Source: Clostridia bacterium
GTDB lineage: Bacteria; Bacillota; Clostridia; Christensenellales; Borkfalkiaceae
Direction: 5' to 3'
Assembly: GCA_017463325.1 (NCBI GenBank)
Contig: JAFTPK010000006.1
Coordinates: 1-64,000, forward strand
DNA length: 64,000 nt
A program made the translations under genes and the position numbers. This document shows, one piece after another, positions 27,548 through 35,064 of this stretch. The notes under the pieces were generated by a model, which was given only the letters and a program-made list of their open reading frames with translations, had not been told where the DNA came from and did not search any database. Position 1 is the first letter of the stretch; each line of letters starts with the position of its first letter.

Positions 27548-28215
27548 ACTTCAAATTTATAGCCAAGCCCGCGCAAGGTAACGATAAATTTACGATATTC
27601 CTTTAAATTCCCGCGCAGCATTTTGATATGGGTGTCCACCGTACGGTCGTCGCCGTAAAAATCAAAGCCCCATACGTCGTACAAAAGCTTTTCGCGCGTT
27701 AAAGCAATTCCTTTATTGCGGACAAGGTAAAAAAGCAGCTCGTATTCTTTGGGGGTAAGGCTTGCTTTTTCGCCGTCCACGTACACGTTTCTGCCCGTTT
27801 GGTCAATGGTCAACCCCTCGAATTTGAGAACTCCGCCCACGCCCGCGTCTTGCGCCGCCGAACGGCGCTTGGTCACCGCGTTGATACGCGCCATCACTTC
27901 TTTGGGAGAAAAGGGCTTGGTCACGTAATCGTCCACGCCCAGCTCGAACGCAAACAGCTTGTCGTATTCTTCGCTGCGCGCCGAGAGCATAATGACGGGA
28001 ATATCCTTGGTCTTTTTAATTTCCTTTACCGCAGAAAAGCCGTCGAGGCGAGGCATCATTACGTCCATTAAGAGAACGTCGTAATCGTTTTCCTTGCAAA
28101 GGCGCACCGCCTCCATACCGTCCTCAGCCTCGTACGCCTCAAATCCCTCGAATTCTACGTACCGCTTTAATACGTCGCGGATCATCTCTTCGTCGTCTAC
28201 AATCAGTACTTTCAT
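27544..28215 (-). CDS. OmpR/PhoB-type response regulator
   Basis: A 223-residue regulator. The receiver domain has the acidic pair (DDEE), phospho-acceptor Asp in LLMDVMMPRLDG (about residue 51), and the conserved Ser and Lys in MLSAR and YVTKPF. The C-terminal winged helix has KEYELLFYLVRNKG and GDDRTVDTHIKMLR. It is the DNA-binding partner of the kinase that follows. Its promoter is consensus TTGACA-N17-TATAAT, about 130 bases upstream, leaving a long leader with no clear structure. Confidence 0.94.
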   Translation of the reverse strand: MKVLIVDDEEMIRDVLKRYVEFEGFEAYEAEDGMEAVRLCKENDYDVLLMDVMMPRLDGFSAVKEIKKTKDIPVIMLSARSEEYDKLFAFELGVDDYVTKPFSPKEVMARINAVTKRRSAAQDAGVGGVLKFEGLTIDQTGRNVYVDGEKASLTPKEYELLFYLVRNKGIALTREKLLYDVWGFDFYGDDRTVDTHIKMLRGNLKEYRKFIVTLRGLGYKFEV

Positions 28216-28343
28216 CTTCTTCCTTTCCTCTCTTTCTCTTTTTTGTAAAAATTTACACTATAAATATAAACCCTCTTTGTTAATTTTACAACGCAAAACG
28301 GTGAAAATACGGTGAAATTTTCACAAAAGAAAACTATAAGAGA

Positions 28344-28372
28344 ATTATAGCAGATTTCAAGCGATTTGTCAA
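28344..28372 (-). promoter_or_regulatory. Promoter of the two-component operon
   Basis: Minus strand TTGACA (28372-28367), 17 bases, TATAAT (28349-28344), both perfect. It sits 17 bases past the ymxH stop codon. Confidence 0.85.
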
Positions 28373-28388
28373 GGCAGCGAGGAGAAAA

Positions 28389-28685
28389 TCATTCGTACTC
28401 CTCAAAGGTGCGCGGGCGTTCCCCCCGCTTACAATCCCCGCCGTCCTTGTTCGGCCGCCCCGCCACGCCCACGTTGACGAGCACGACGTCCAAGCCGATA
28501 CGCACAACGTTTTTTACGTCGATAAAAAATTCTTCTTTTTTAAGAAATTTTCCGCACGGCACCACGAACCCCAAGATCCTGTTTTCGGGATAACAAAACA
28601 CCATGTCCGTGATCCTGCCCAAGCGTTTTCCGTCGGGAGTATTAATAACGTCCTTACGTTTCAAATCGGAAAAAGAAAGCTCCAT
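28389..28685 (-). CDS. YlmC/YmxH family sporulation PRC-barrel protein
   Basis: A 98-residue PRC-barrel protein starting MELSFSDLKRKDVINTPDGK, with GRITDMVFCYPENRILGFVVP, the YlmC/YmxH signature. The family is linked to sporulation in Firmicutes; its molecular role is unknown. The ribosome binding site GAAGGAGG lies in one arm of a perfect 8-bp hairpin (28694-28722), so translation may be gated. It sits between the two-component system and the membrane protease, close to the sigma factor cluster. Confidence 0.85.
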   Translation of the reverse strand: MELSFSDLKRKDVINTPDGKRLGRITDMVFCYPENRILGFVVPCGKFLKKEEFFIDVKNVVRIGLDVVLVNVGVAGRPNKDGGDCKRGERPRTFEEYE

Positions 28686-28692
28686 AAAAATA

Positions 28693-28723
28693 TCCTCCTT
28701 CTACATTGTATGCACGAAGGAGG
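28693..28723 (-). promoter_or_regulatory. Hairpin sequestering the ymxH ribosome binding site
   Basis: Minus strand CCTCCTTC, a 14-base loop, then GAAGGAGG, the ribosome binding site of ymxH 8 bases before its ATG. An anti-Shine-Dalgarno arm this exact would be expected to block translation until opened. A weak terminator for the protease gene is the alternative, but the following tract is not pure T. Confidence 0.55.
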
Positions 28724-28755
28724 AAAAAGTGTGAAAAGGTTTACCTATAAAATCT

Positions 28756-29604
28756 TTAATTTTTCATATATTCTATGATACGTTCAATAGGAATAGCAAA
28801 TGTGAAATTAGGATTGTTCTTTCGATTAAACGTTACCATTCCAACCAAACGTCCGCGTTTATTCAATATCGCCCCGCCGCTATTTCCACCAACTGTCGGT
28901 ACTGTTAATTGAATAAAGAAATTTTCCTCACCACAAAATTCTTGTGTAACGACAGGCAAACTCACCATACCTTTTGAAATCGTCACGCCGTTCCCGCAAG
29001 AATTTCCTACGGCATAAATAGTATCGCCTGTTTTTAATGACGCAACCGAACCACATTTTATCGCCCTATAAGACCCCTGACCAAAATAAATACTTGGTAT
29101 AACACCCAGAAAGGCAATATCTTTTTCCTCATCATACTTAATAATGACAGCCCTTCGAGCTGCACGCCCCACACAATCACTCGCAAGAAAAAAACAATAT
29201 ATATCTTCGTAAAGATTTCCTTCATCATCTAAAACAACATGAGCGTTCGTTACTAAAACTCCTTTTTTTATCATGATTGCACTTCCTCGTTTCTTTGATC
29301 CTTCGCTATTCCAACATTCCAATTCCAAAACCATATCCCCGCCGCAATCAGCAAAAATTTCCTTGATCGTTTTTGGAAATAAATAAGTAATAAAAAAAAT
29401 TAAGAGTGATAATATAGAAATATTGAAAAAAATTAGCATCAATTTTAAACCTAATAGTGTTTCCTCACAAAATTTCCCAATAATAAAACCCGTAACGGCA
29501 AAAGCCACACCCACAAAACCACAACAATACTGAATCAGATCGCGTTTGCCTATATTATAATCAAACTTACTTAATTTTCCAATGCTTTTCAAATCCTTTT
29601 TCAT
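28756..29604 (-). CDS. Membrane-anchored trypsin-like serine protease
   Basis: A 282-residue protein with two membrane helices (about residues 23-43 and 53-75) followed by a trypsin-like fold. The triad is visible: His in TNAHVV, Asp in EEKDIAFLG, Ser in VGGNSGGAI. There is no PDZ domain, unlike HtrA/DegP. I start at the ATG with GAGGTG 8 bases upstream. The gene is A/T-rich compared with its neighbours and divergent from an XRE regulator. Their promoters overlap, so the protease is probably repressed by it. The substrate is unknown; membrane or regulatory protein cleavage under stress is plausible. Confidence 0.85.
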   Translation of the reverse strand: MKKDLKSIGKLSKFDYNIGKRDLIQYCCGFVGVAFAVTGFIIGKFCEETLLGLKLMLIFFNISILSLLIFFITYLFPKTIKEIFADCGGDMVLELECWNSEGSKKRGSAIMIKKGVLVTNAHVVLDDEGNLYEDIYCFFLASDCVGRAARRAVIIKYDEEKDIAFLGVIPSIYFGQGSYRAIKCGSVASLKTGDTIYAVGNSCGNGVTISKGMVSLPVVTQEFCGEENFFIQLTVPTVGGNSGGAILNKRGRLVGMVTFNRKNNPNFTFAIPIERIIEYMKN

Positions 29605-29640
29605 AAATGTGCACCTCTTCGTTTTTATTAAAATTTTAAA

Positions 29641-29696
29641 TTGTACATATTTTGTACATTTTTTATAATTATAGTGCAAAAAATGTACAATGTCAA
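29641..29696. promoter_or_regulatory. Face-to-face promoters with TGTACA operators
   Basis: Plus strand: TTGTAC (29641-29646), 17 bases, TATAAT (29664-29669) for the XRE gene. Minus strand: TTGACA (29696-29691), 17 bases, TATAAT (29673-29668) for the protease. The two -10 boxes share the palindrome TATAATTATA. TGTACA palindromes lie at 29642-29647, 29653-29658 and 29684-29689, in the -35/spacer of both promoters, and are the likely XRE operators. Confidence 0.8.
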
Positions 29697-29713
29697 GTAG
29701 TTGAGGTGAAAAA

Positions 29714-29914
29714 ATGATTGATCTTGGACAAAAATTAAAAGAATTGCGATTATCCGAAAGTTTAACACAACAACAGCTTGCGGATAAATTGCAAATCAGT
29801 CGGGTAAATTACACCCGCTATGAAACGAACGCGGTGCGCCCCGATTACGAGCTTTTAATAAAGTTGGCAGATTTTTACGACGTAAGTTTAGACGAAATTT
29901 TTGGAAGACGATAA
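29714..29914 (+). CDS. Small XRE-family transcriptional regulator
   Basis: A 66-residue protein that is almost entirely a helix-turn-helix of the Cro/CI type: LGQKLKELRLSESLTQQQLA, then LQISRVNYTRYETNAVRPDY. GAGGTG precedes the ATG. It is one of only three plus-strand genes in the window and is divergent from the membrane protease, with three TGTACA sites between them. Small single-domain XRE proteins usually act as dimeric repressors, so autorepression and repression of the protease are inferred. A terminator shared with sigG follows. Confidence 0.88.
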   Translation: MIDLGQKLKELRLSESLTQQQLADKLQISRVNYTRYETNAVRPDYELLIKLADFYDVSLDEIFGRR

Positions 29915-29943
29915 AAACGACTTGGAAAATCCAAGTCGTTTTT
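29913..29943. terminator. Bidirectional terminator between xre and sigG
   Basis: AAAAACGACTTGG, a 5-base loop and CCAAGTCGTTTTT give a symmetric 13-bp stem serving the convergent XRE (+) and sigG (-) genes. Confidence 0.88.
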
Positions 29944-29946
29944 CTT

Positions 29947-30714
29947 TTACGAAATATTCAGTTTTATCGTATTCAAGGCGGTTTTTTCCAGCCGAGAAAC
30001 CTGCGCCTGCGAAATGCCGATCTCTTCCGATATTTCCGTCTGCGTCTTGCCTTGGAAATACCGTAAATATAAAATTCGTTTCTCTCTCTCCGCAAGCCGC
30101 CCCATCGCCTCGCCTAAGGCTACCTTTTCCGTCCAAAGCTCGTCCGTGTTTTTCTTGTCACAAAGCTGATCCATCAAAAGTAGGGTATCTCCCGCTTTAT
30201 TATAGACAGGCTCGTACAAGGAAACGGGGTCGGAAATCGCGTCGAGGGCGTATACCACTTCTCTCTCCGCAACCTCCATTTCTTGGGCAATCCGCGCAAT
30301 CGTCGCTTCTTCGTCGCGGCTTTCGATACGCTCACGCGCTTTTAATACCTGATAGGCTGTGTCGCGAATACTTCTCGAAACCCGCAAAGAATTTCCGTCG
30401 CGAAGATAGCGTTTGATTTCTCCTAAAATCATGGGCACGGCGTAGGTGGAAAATTTTACGCCTACGGTAACGTCAAAATGGTCGATTGCCTTAATCAGCC
30501 CCACGCACCCCGCTTGAAACACGTCGTCCTGCGACGCCGCTTTTGCGCGAAACCGTTTCATCAGCGAAAGCACCAAACGCATATTTCCAACGATAAATTT
30601 TTCCCGCGCCTTTTTATCCCCCGCTTTGATTTTCAGCATAAGCTCCTCATTTTCCTTTGCCGTCAGCTTGGGAAGTCCCGAGGTGTCTACGCCGCATATT
30701 TCCACTTTGTGCAT
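29947..30714 (-). CDS. sigG: RNA polymerase sporulation sigma factor SigG
   Basis: A 255-residue sigma-70 factor of the SigF/SigG group. Its N-terminus MHKVEICGVDTSGLPKLT is diagnostic of SigG. Region 2 (DVFQAGCVGLIKAIDHFD) and region 4 (REKRILYLRYFQGKTQTEIS) are intact. SigG directs late forespore transcription. GGAGG precedes the ATG. A possible SigF/SigG-type promoter, GAGTA-N18-CATACTTA, lies at 30792-30762. spoIIGA and sigE are just upstream, separated by a dispersed repeat. Confidence 0.96.
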   Translation of the reverse strand: MHKVEICGVDTSGLPKLTAKENEELMLKIKAGDKKAREKFIVGNMRLVLSLMKRFRAKAASQDDVFQAGCVGLIKAIDHFDVTVGVKFSTYAVPMILGEIKRYLRDGNSLRVSRSIRDTAYQVLKARERIESRDEEATIARIAQEMEVAEREVVYALDAISDPVSLYEPVYNKAGDTLLLMDQLCDKKNTDELWTEKVALGEAMGRLAEREKRILYLRYFQGKTQTEISEEIGISQAQVSRLEKTALNTIKLNIS

Positions 30715-30761
30715 ACTCTTTCCTCCTTTTCGTATGTAAAGGAAGGGGGCAGGTACTGAAT

Positions 30762-30792
30762 TAAGTATGCGCAATGTGGAAAATTTTTACTC
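30762..30792 (-). promoter_or_regulatory. Candidate SigF/SigG promoter of sigG
   Basis: Minus strand GAGTA (30792-30788), 18 bases, CATACTTA (30769-30762), about 48 bases before the sigG start. It is close to, but not exactly, the SigF/SigG consensus, and no sigma-A promoter is apparent. Confidence 0.35.
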
Positions 30793-30805
30793 CTGTTTTT
30801 TTATT

Positions 30806-30930
30806 TTTAAACGACGGAGTTGCAAGCAAGACAAGGCGTGCGAGTATTCCCGACGGGAGCGTACTTGCCGTACGCGAGCGAGGGAACACGGAGCGCAACG
30901 AAGTATTGCGAAGTAAATACGCCGTTTTTA
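30806..30930. repeat. Palindromic dispersed repeat, copy B
   Basis: The second copy of the element at 17962-18084, in the same orientation. The core GCGTAC-TTGCC-GTACGC hairpin is nested within TATTCCC/GGGAACA. Its right end coincides with the sigE stop codon (TAA, 30930-30928). Confidence 0.85.
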
Positions 30931-31650
30931 CTCCATTTTAGAAATTTCTTTCTTTAATCTCTCAATTATTTTCTTTTCTAAACGGGAAATGTAGCTTTGC
31001 GAAATCCCCAAAAGGTCAGCCACCTCCTTTTGCGTCAATTCCTCCCCGCCCGAAAGCCCGAAACGGAGGCTCATAATTTTACGCTCTCTCTCCGAAAGCT
31101 TTTCAAGCGCTTTTTTTAAGATCTCCTTTTCCGCGCTTAGCTCTATCTCCCCGTAAACGCTCTCTGCCGAAGTGCCGAGGACGTCGGAAAGCAGCAGCTC
31201 GTTTCCCTCGAAATCGGTGTTGAGCGGCTCGTCAAAGGAAACTTCGCTTTTTAGGCGAGCCGTACGGCGTAAATACATCAAAATTTCGTTCTCAATACAC
31301 CGCGACGCATAGGTGGCAAGCTTGATATTTTTTTCAGGATTAAAGGAATTGATCGCCTTGATCAGCCCGATCGTACCGATCGAGATCAGATCGTCCGCGT
31401 CCACGCCCGTATTATCAAACTTTCTCGCTATGTACACGACCAACCGCAAATTATGCTGAATGAGGGTGGATTTTGCCTCGTCCGCCTCGTCGGGCGTACC
31501 GAATAAAAGGGTAAGCATTCGGTTCTCTTCCTCGGGAGAAAGGGGCAAGGGTAGCGCCTCCCCGCCTCCGCACACGTAATCCACCGTGTTTTTGATCCCC
31601 CCCGCGTGGATACTGTCCAAAAAAATTTTCACCACTTCTTGTATTTTCAT
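30928..31650 (-). CDS. sigE: RNA polymerase sporulation sigma factor SigE
   Basis: A 240-residue sigma-70 factor. It begins with the pro-sequence-like segment [18 protein letters not shown] before [14 protein letters not shown], as expected for pro-SigE, which is cleaved by SpoIIGA. Region 2 has [20 protein letters not shown] and region 4 has [20 protein letters not shown]. It governs early mother-cell genes. The ATG overlaps the spoIIGA stop, with AAGGAG upstream. The processing enzyme and its substrate are thus made together. Confidence 0.96.
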   Translation of the reverse strand: MKIQEVVKIFLDSIHAGGIKNTVDYVCGGGEALPLPLSPEEENRMLTLLFGTPDEADEAKSTLIQHNLRLVVYIARKFDNTGVDADDLISIGTIGLIKAINSFNPEKNIKLATYASRCIENEILMYLRRTARLKSEVSFDEPLNTDFEGNELLLSDVLGTSAESVYGEIELSAEKEILKKALEKLSERERKIMSLRFGLSGGEELTQKEVADLLGISQSYISRLEKKIIERLKKEISKME

Positions 31651-32462
31651 TCCGTTCTCCTTTTTCTCTCCTCGTCCGCGAGCGCGCGCGGTAACAGTAT
31701 TTTATACTCTCTCCCGATCAACCTCGAAGTTGGCGAAAGATACGCCACGCCGTGTACGCTTTCCCCCACAAGGATTTTTTCCGCTTTAACGACGCTCACT
31801 CTTTTCTCCCCCGCAAGGGTAACCACCGTCATTTGCTCAGTCGGCGTTTCCCCGCCTGTGAAATCGTAAAAAAGATCGGGCGTCACAAAACACACGGGCA
31901 TACCGTGATAGCTTGCCGTATTGCCTGTGTCCAAGTAGCCTTTCGCCTTTAAAACGCCCCGATCCCCAACAATTTCACAATCGTAAATATGTAAATACGT
32001 CCTACGCTTTTCATATAGTTTTTTTACGCCGAGCAGACAAAGCGCGACGAAAAATACCAGCGCCGCAAGCAAGCCACCAACGGGCAGCTTTGACACAATC
32101 CCCCCGCCCTCAACCTCGAAATATTCAATGTCAAACGCGCCGAACACTCCGTATAAAAGCCCTGCAAACGCAAAGGAAAAGGCGTAGAAAAAAAGCAGCG
32201 TCAACGCATACCCGCCCCCTCCGTTTTCCTTTTTTATAGCGATTTTGCAAAGTAAAATAGGCAATAAAAATTTACAAGTAACGGAAAGCGGCATAGGGAG
32301 CGGAAGCAGAGGAAAAAGTACGGCAAACGCCGCGCCGATCGCCGCCGACAACACCAGCCTACCCCAAACGATTTTCCGTTTGCCTACCAAGGCGGAGAGA
32401 AAGAGCAACGCGCCGTCCACGAAAAAATTTTCCAAAAGCGCGTATTCAAGATAAATCTCCAT
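31647..32462 (-). CDS. spoIIGA: Sigma-E processing peptidase SpoIIGA
   Basis: A 271-residue membrane protease with about five N-terminal helices (residues 1-150), starting [20 protein letters not shown]. The cytosolic aspartic protease domain has the catalytic-type motif GYLDTGNTA (DTG, about residue 185). It cleaves the pro-sequence of SigE at the septum in the mother cell. The order spoIIGA-sigE-sigG is that of many endospore formers. Its promoter region carries Spo0A-like boxes. Confidence 0.93.
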   Translation of the reverse strand: MEIYLEYALLENFFVDGALLFLSALVGKRKIVWGRLVLSAAIGAAFAVLFPLLPLPMPLSVTCKFLLPILLCKIAIKKENGGGGYALTLLFFYAFSFAFAGLLYGVFGAFDIEYFEVEGGGIVSKLPVGGLLAALVFFVALCLLGVKKLYEKRRTYLHIYDCEIVGDRGVLKAKGYLDTGNTASYHGMPVCFVTPDLFYDFTGGETPTEQMTVVTLAGEKRVSVVKAEKILVGESVHGVAYLSPTSRLIGREYKILLPRALADEERKRRTE

Positions 32463-32470
32463 TTGCGTCC

Positions 32471-32515
32471 ATTATAGCAAAACCCACCCGTCGAAATAGG
32501 AGTTTTTTTGTCGAA
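32471..32515 (-). promoter_or_regulatory. spoIIG promoter with two Spo0A-like boxes
   Basis: Minus strand TATAAT (32476-32471) lacks a good -35. Instead TTCGACG (32495-32489) and a perfect TTCGACA (32515-32509, reverse of TGTCGAA) lie upstream, 20 bases apart centre to centre. This matches the 0A-box and sigma-A layout known for spoIIG in Bacillus. Confidence 0.75.
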
Positions 32516-32530
32516 GAACGGCGTTTTAAG

Positions 32531-32563
32531 CAAAAAAATCCCCCTCCGCTCGGGAGAGGAATT
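32531..32563 (-). terminator. Terminator after yraN
   Basis: Minus strand CCTCTCC and GGAGGGG pair across a short loop, followed by a run of seven T. It ends the asnS-to-yraN run. Confidence 0.7.
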
Positions 32564-32923
32564 TCAAAACGCATTTTTGATATATTCAATTCGTCCGTCG
32601 GCGAATACCTCCGCCACGTCAAAACGGGCGTTTGGCTCCGTCCGCGTTTGCGACCAGTAGTAAAGCGCCATTTTTTGGTAGCGCTCCTGTTTCGCCGTCC
32701 CCACCGCCTCTTTGGGCGCGCCGTAAGCCTCGTTAGAGCGGGTCTTTACCTCAATAAAGGCTATCTCGTCGCCGTCCTTTGCGATCAGATCCGCTTCCCC
32801 GAACGGGGTACGGTAGTTCTTTTTCAGGATTTTCATGCCCTGTTTTTTTATGTACGCCTCCACAAGACGCTCGCCCTTACGGCCTAAAATTTTTTTGTGA
32901 AGGTCCTGCGGTGAATGGGACAT
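32564..32923 (-). CDS. yraN: YraN/UPF0102 family endonuclease-like protein
   Basis: A 119-residue protein with the restriction endonuclease-like core GRKGERLVEAYIKKQGMKIL, then FGEADLIAKDGDEIAFIEVKTR (E..D..ExK catalytic pattern). YraN proteins are predicted Holliday junction-resolvase-like nucleases; the physiological role is unsettled. It overlaps the rnhB stop, the usual position in Firmicutes, and is the last gene of its operon. Confidence 0.92.
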   Translation of the reverse strand: MSHSPQDLHKKILGRKGERLVEAYIKKQGMKILKKNYRTPFGEADLIAKDGDEIAFIEVKTRSNEAYGAPKEAVGTAKQERYQKMALYYWSQTRTEPNARFDVAEVFADGRIEYIKNAF

Positions 32924-33504
32924 AAGCCTTGCTCCTTGATTGCCTGAATGTGCGCCGCCGTGCCATAGCCTTTATTTTTTTCAAAGGCGTAGGCAGGGTA
33001 CTCTTTGGCAAATTCATCCATAAGATGGTCACGGTACACTTTGGCGACGATACTCGCCGCGCCGATCGAATAGGAGAGCGCGTCGCCGCCAATCACACTA
33101 TGCTGCGGATAGGCAATATCAATCGTCATATTCCCGTCGGTAAGCACGACGTCGGGGGTAACGGACAGCCCCTCCACCGCCCTTTTCATGCCCAGGCGGG
33201 TGGCTTCTAAAATGTTGATTTCATCAATCGTTTTTTCGCTCACCTCGTACACGGTATAGGCAATTGCTCTTTCTTTAATGAGAGCGGAGAGCGTTTCCCG
33301 TTTCTTTTCCGACAGCTTTTTACTGTCGTCCACGCCCTCAATCAAGCTCCCCTCGTCAAGCGGCATCACCACCGCCGCGCAAACCACCGGCCCCGCTAAC
33401 GGACCTCTACCCACCTCGTCTACGCCGACGATATAGCGATAGCCTTTTTGCAACAATTCCCGCTCGATCTTTAATTTTTCTTCCGCATTCCAAATTTTTT
33501 TCAT
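32884..33504 (-). CDS. rnhB: Ribonuclease HII
   Basis: A 206-residue RNase HII with the first catalytic motif GVDEVGRGPLAGPV (Asp-Glu, about residue 27), TDGNMTIDI with the third Asp, and a C-terminal HxxxKxxG-like segment. It removes ribonucleotides from RNA-DNA hybrids, including single misincorporated ones. It sits between ylqF and yraN with no real gap, as in many Firmicutes. Confidence 0.95.
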   Translation of the reverse strand: MKKIWNAEEKLKIERELLQKGYRYIVGVDEVGRGPLAGPVVCAAVVMPLDEGSLIEGVDDSKKLSEKKRETLSALIKERAIAYTVYEVSEKTIDEINILEATRLGMKRAVEGLSVTPDVVLTDGNMTIDIAYPQHSVIGGDALSYSIGAASIVAKVYRDHLMDEFAKEYPAYAFEKNKGYGTAAHIQAIKEQGLCPIHRRTFTKKF

Positions 33505-33505
33505 C

Positions 33506-34366
33506 TTACGGCTCCCAGTCGGCGTATTCGCCCGCGTCCTCTAAACAAATTCTGCCTACTCTACCCTTTCTGAAATCGTCAAGGAGAGCCTTTGCACCCC
33601 GTTCGTAATCGAAGTCCCCGCCGCGCAAAATAAAACCGCGGCGTTTACAAAGTGCCTCGTACATTCCAAGCTTTTCGGAAAAATCGGTAATACCGTAACG
33701 CTCGGTTAAAAAAGCGGGATAGCGTGCGGCAAGCTCGCCAAGGAGTTCGAGCGCAACGTCGTCCATATCCAAAATATCGTCGTTGATGGAGCCGATATAG
33801 GCAAGATGACGGGCTAAATGCTGATCGTCAAACGAGGGAGGCATAGTGCCGGGCGTGTCAAGAAGATCAAACTCCCCGCAACGGAGCCAACGCACGTCGC
33901 GCGTTACCCCCGCCTTATCCCCCGTCTTGGCGCGTTTTTGACCGCTCAACAAATTAACAATGGTACTCTTTCCCGTATTCGGAATCCCCGCCACCATAAA
34001 ACGGAAGGTGCGGTTTAACCCTTTTGCCTCGGCGCGGGCACGCTTTTCCTCCGTCATAGCAGTCATTTTTTGCAGCAATAAACGCTTAGTGGAAATATTC
34101 GTCGAATCGCACTTGACGCAGTATTTGCCCTTAGCCTCAAAAAGACGAACAAACCCGTCCGTCTTTGCCGCGTCGGAAAGGTCGGCTTTATTGAGAAGAT
34201 ACAAAATGGGCTTTTCCCCAAAAATCTTCTTTAAATTTCGATTATACGTTGCGACGGGCGCACGGGCGTCAAGTACGCAAATAACGCCGTCACAAAGATC
34301 TTTTTTCGCTTCCATATCGCGCATTGCGCGGGTCATATGCCCGGGAAACCATTGTATGTTTTTCAT
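33506..34366 (-). CDS. ylqF: Ribosome biogenesis GTPase YlqF/RbgA
   Basis: A 286-residue circularly permuted GTPase. G4 (LLNKADL) comes before G1 (GIPNTGKSTIVNLL), and DTPGTMPPSF provides G3. The N-terminus NIQWFPGHMTRAMRDM is the RbgA signature. It is needed for late 50S assembly. It lies directly between trmD and rnhB; rplS, which usually stands between trmD and ylqF, is missing here. Confidence 0.94.
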   Translation of the reverse strand: MKNIQWFPGHMTRAMRDMEAKKDLCDGVICVLDARAPVATYNRNLKKIFGEKPILYLLNKADLSDAAKTDGFVRLFEAKGKYCVKCDSTNISTKRLLLQKMTAMTEEKRARAEAKGLNRTFRFMVAGIPNTGKSTIVNLLSGQKRAKTGDKAGVTRDVRWLRCGEFDLLDTPGTMPPSFDDQHLARHLAYIGSINDDILDMDDVALELLGELAARYPAFLTERYGITDFSEKLGMYEALCKRRGFILRGGDFDYERGAKALLDDFRKGRVGRICLEDAGEYADWEP

Positions 34367-34388
34367 AATAACTCCGTACCTGCCCCTA

Positions 34389-35054
34389 TCATTTTAACAA
34401 ATCGGGACGATATTTTTCAGTAATTTTCAACGCCTGTTCCCTACGCCACGCGTCCACCTTCGCGTGGTCGCCGCTCCTCAAAACCTCGGGCACCGCAAGA
34501 CCTTTATACACCTGCGGACGGGTGTACTGCGGATATTCGAGAAGCCCGTCAGAAAAGCTCTCGTCCACAAGCGAAGAGGTGCTGATCACCCCGTCCACGT
34601 AACGAGAAACGCAATCGACAAGCACCATAGCGGGCAGCTCGCCCCCCGTCAAAACGTAGTCGCCGATAGAAATTTCCTCGTCAATATACAAATCAAGCAC
34701 CCGCTGATCCACCCCCTCGTAATGCCCGCAAAGAAGTAGCAACCGCTCCTCCTCCACAAGCTCGAACACCTTTTGCTGCACGAGAGTTTTGCCTTTGGGA
34801 GAAAGATAAATACGGCGCGCTTTATGCTCGGGGTCAAGTGCCTCGATCGCGCTACCGATCGGCTGGGGCATCATGACCATGCCCGCGCCGCCGCCAAAGG
34901 GATAATCGTCGCATTTTAAATGCTTGTCCTCCGTATAGTCGCGGATATTCACGACGTTGATTTGGATTTTTCCCGCCTTTTGCGCGCGCCCTAAAATACT
35001 TTCGCCGAGCGCGGAAAACATTTCGGGAAATAAAGTAAGAATGTCTATTCGCAT
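34389..35054 (-). CDS. trmD: tRNA (guanine-37-N1)-methyltransferase TrmD
   Basis: A 221-residue SPOUT methyltransferase starting MRIDILTLFPEMF, with YPFGGGAGMVMMPQPI and GDYVLTGGELPAM forming the SAM knot. It methylates G37 next to the anticodon and prevents frameshifting. The normal partners rimM and rpsP upstream and rplS downstream are absent; an ABC transporter precedes it instead. Confidence 0.96.
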   Translation of the reverse strand: MRIDILTLFPEMFSALGESILGRAQKAGKIQINVVNIRDYTEDKHLKCDDYPFGGGAGMVMMPQPIGSAIEALDPEHKARRIYLSPKGKTLVQQKVFELVEEERLLLLCGHYEGVDQRVLDLYIDEEISIGDYVLTGGELPAMVLVDCVSRYVDGVISTSSLVDESFSDGLLEYPQYTRPQVYKGLAVPEVLRSGDHAKVDAWRREQALKITEKYRPDLLK

Positions 35055-35064
35055 ACCCTTTTCC

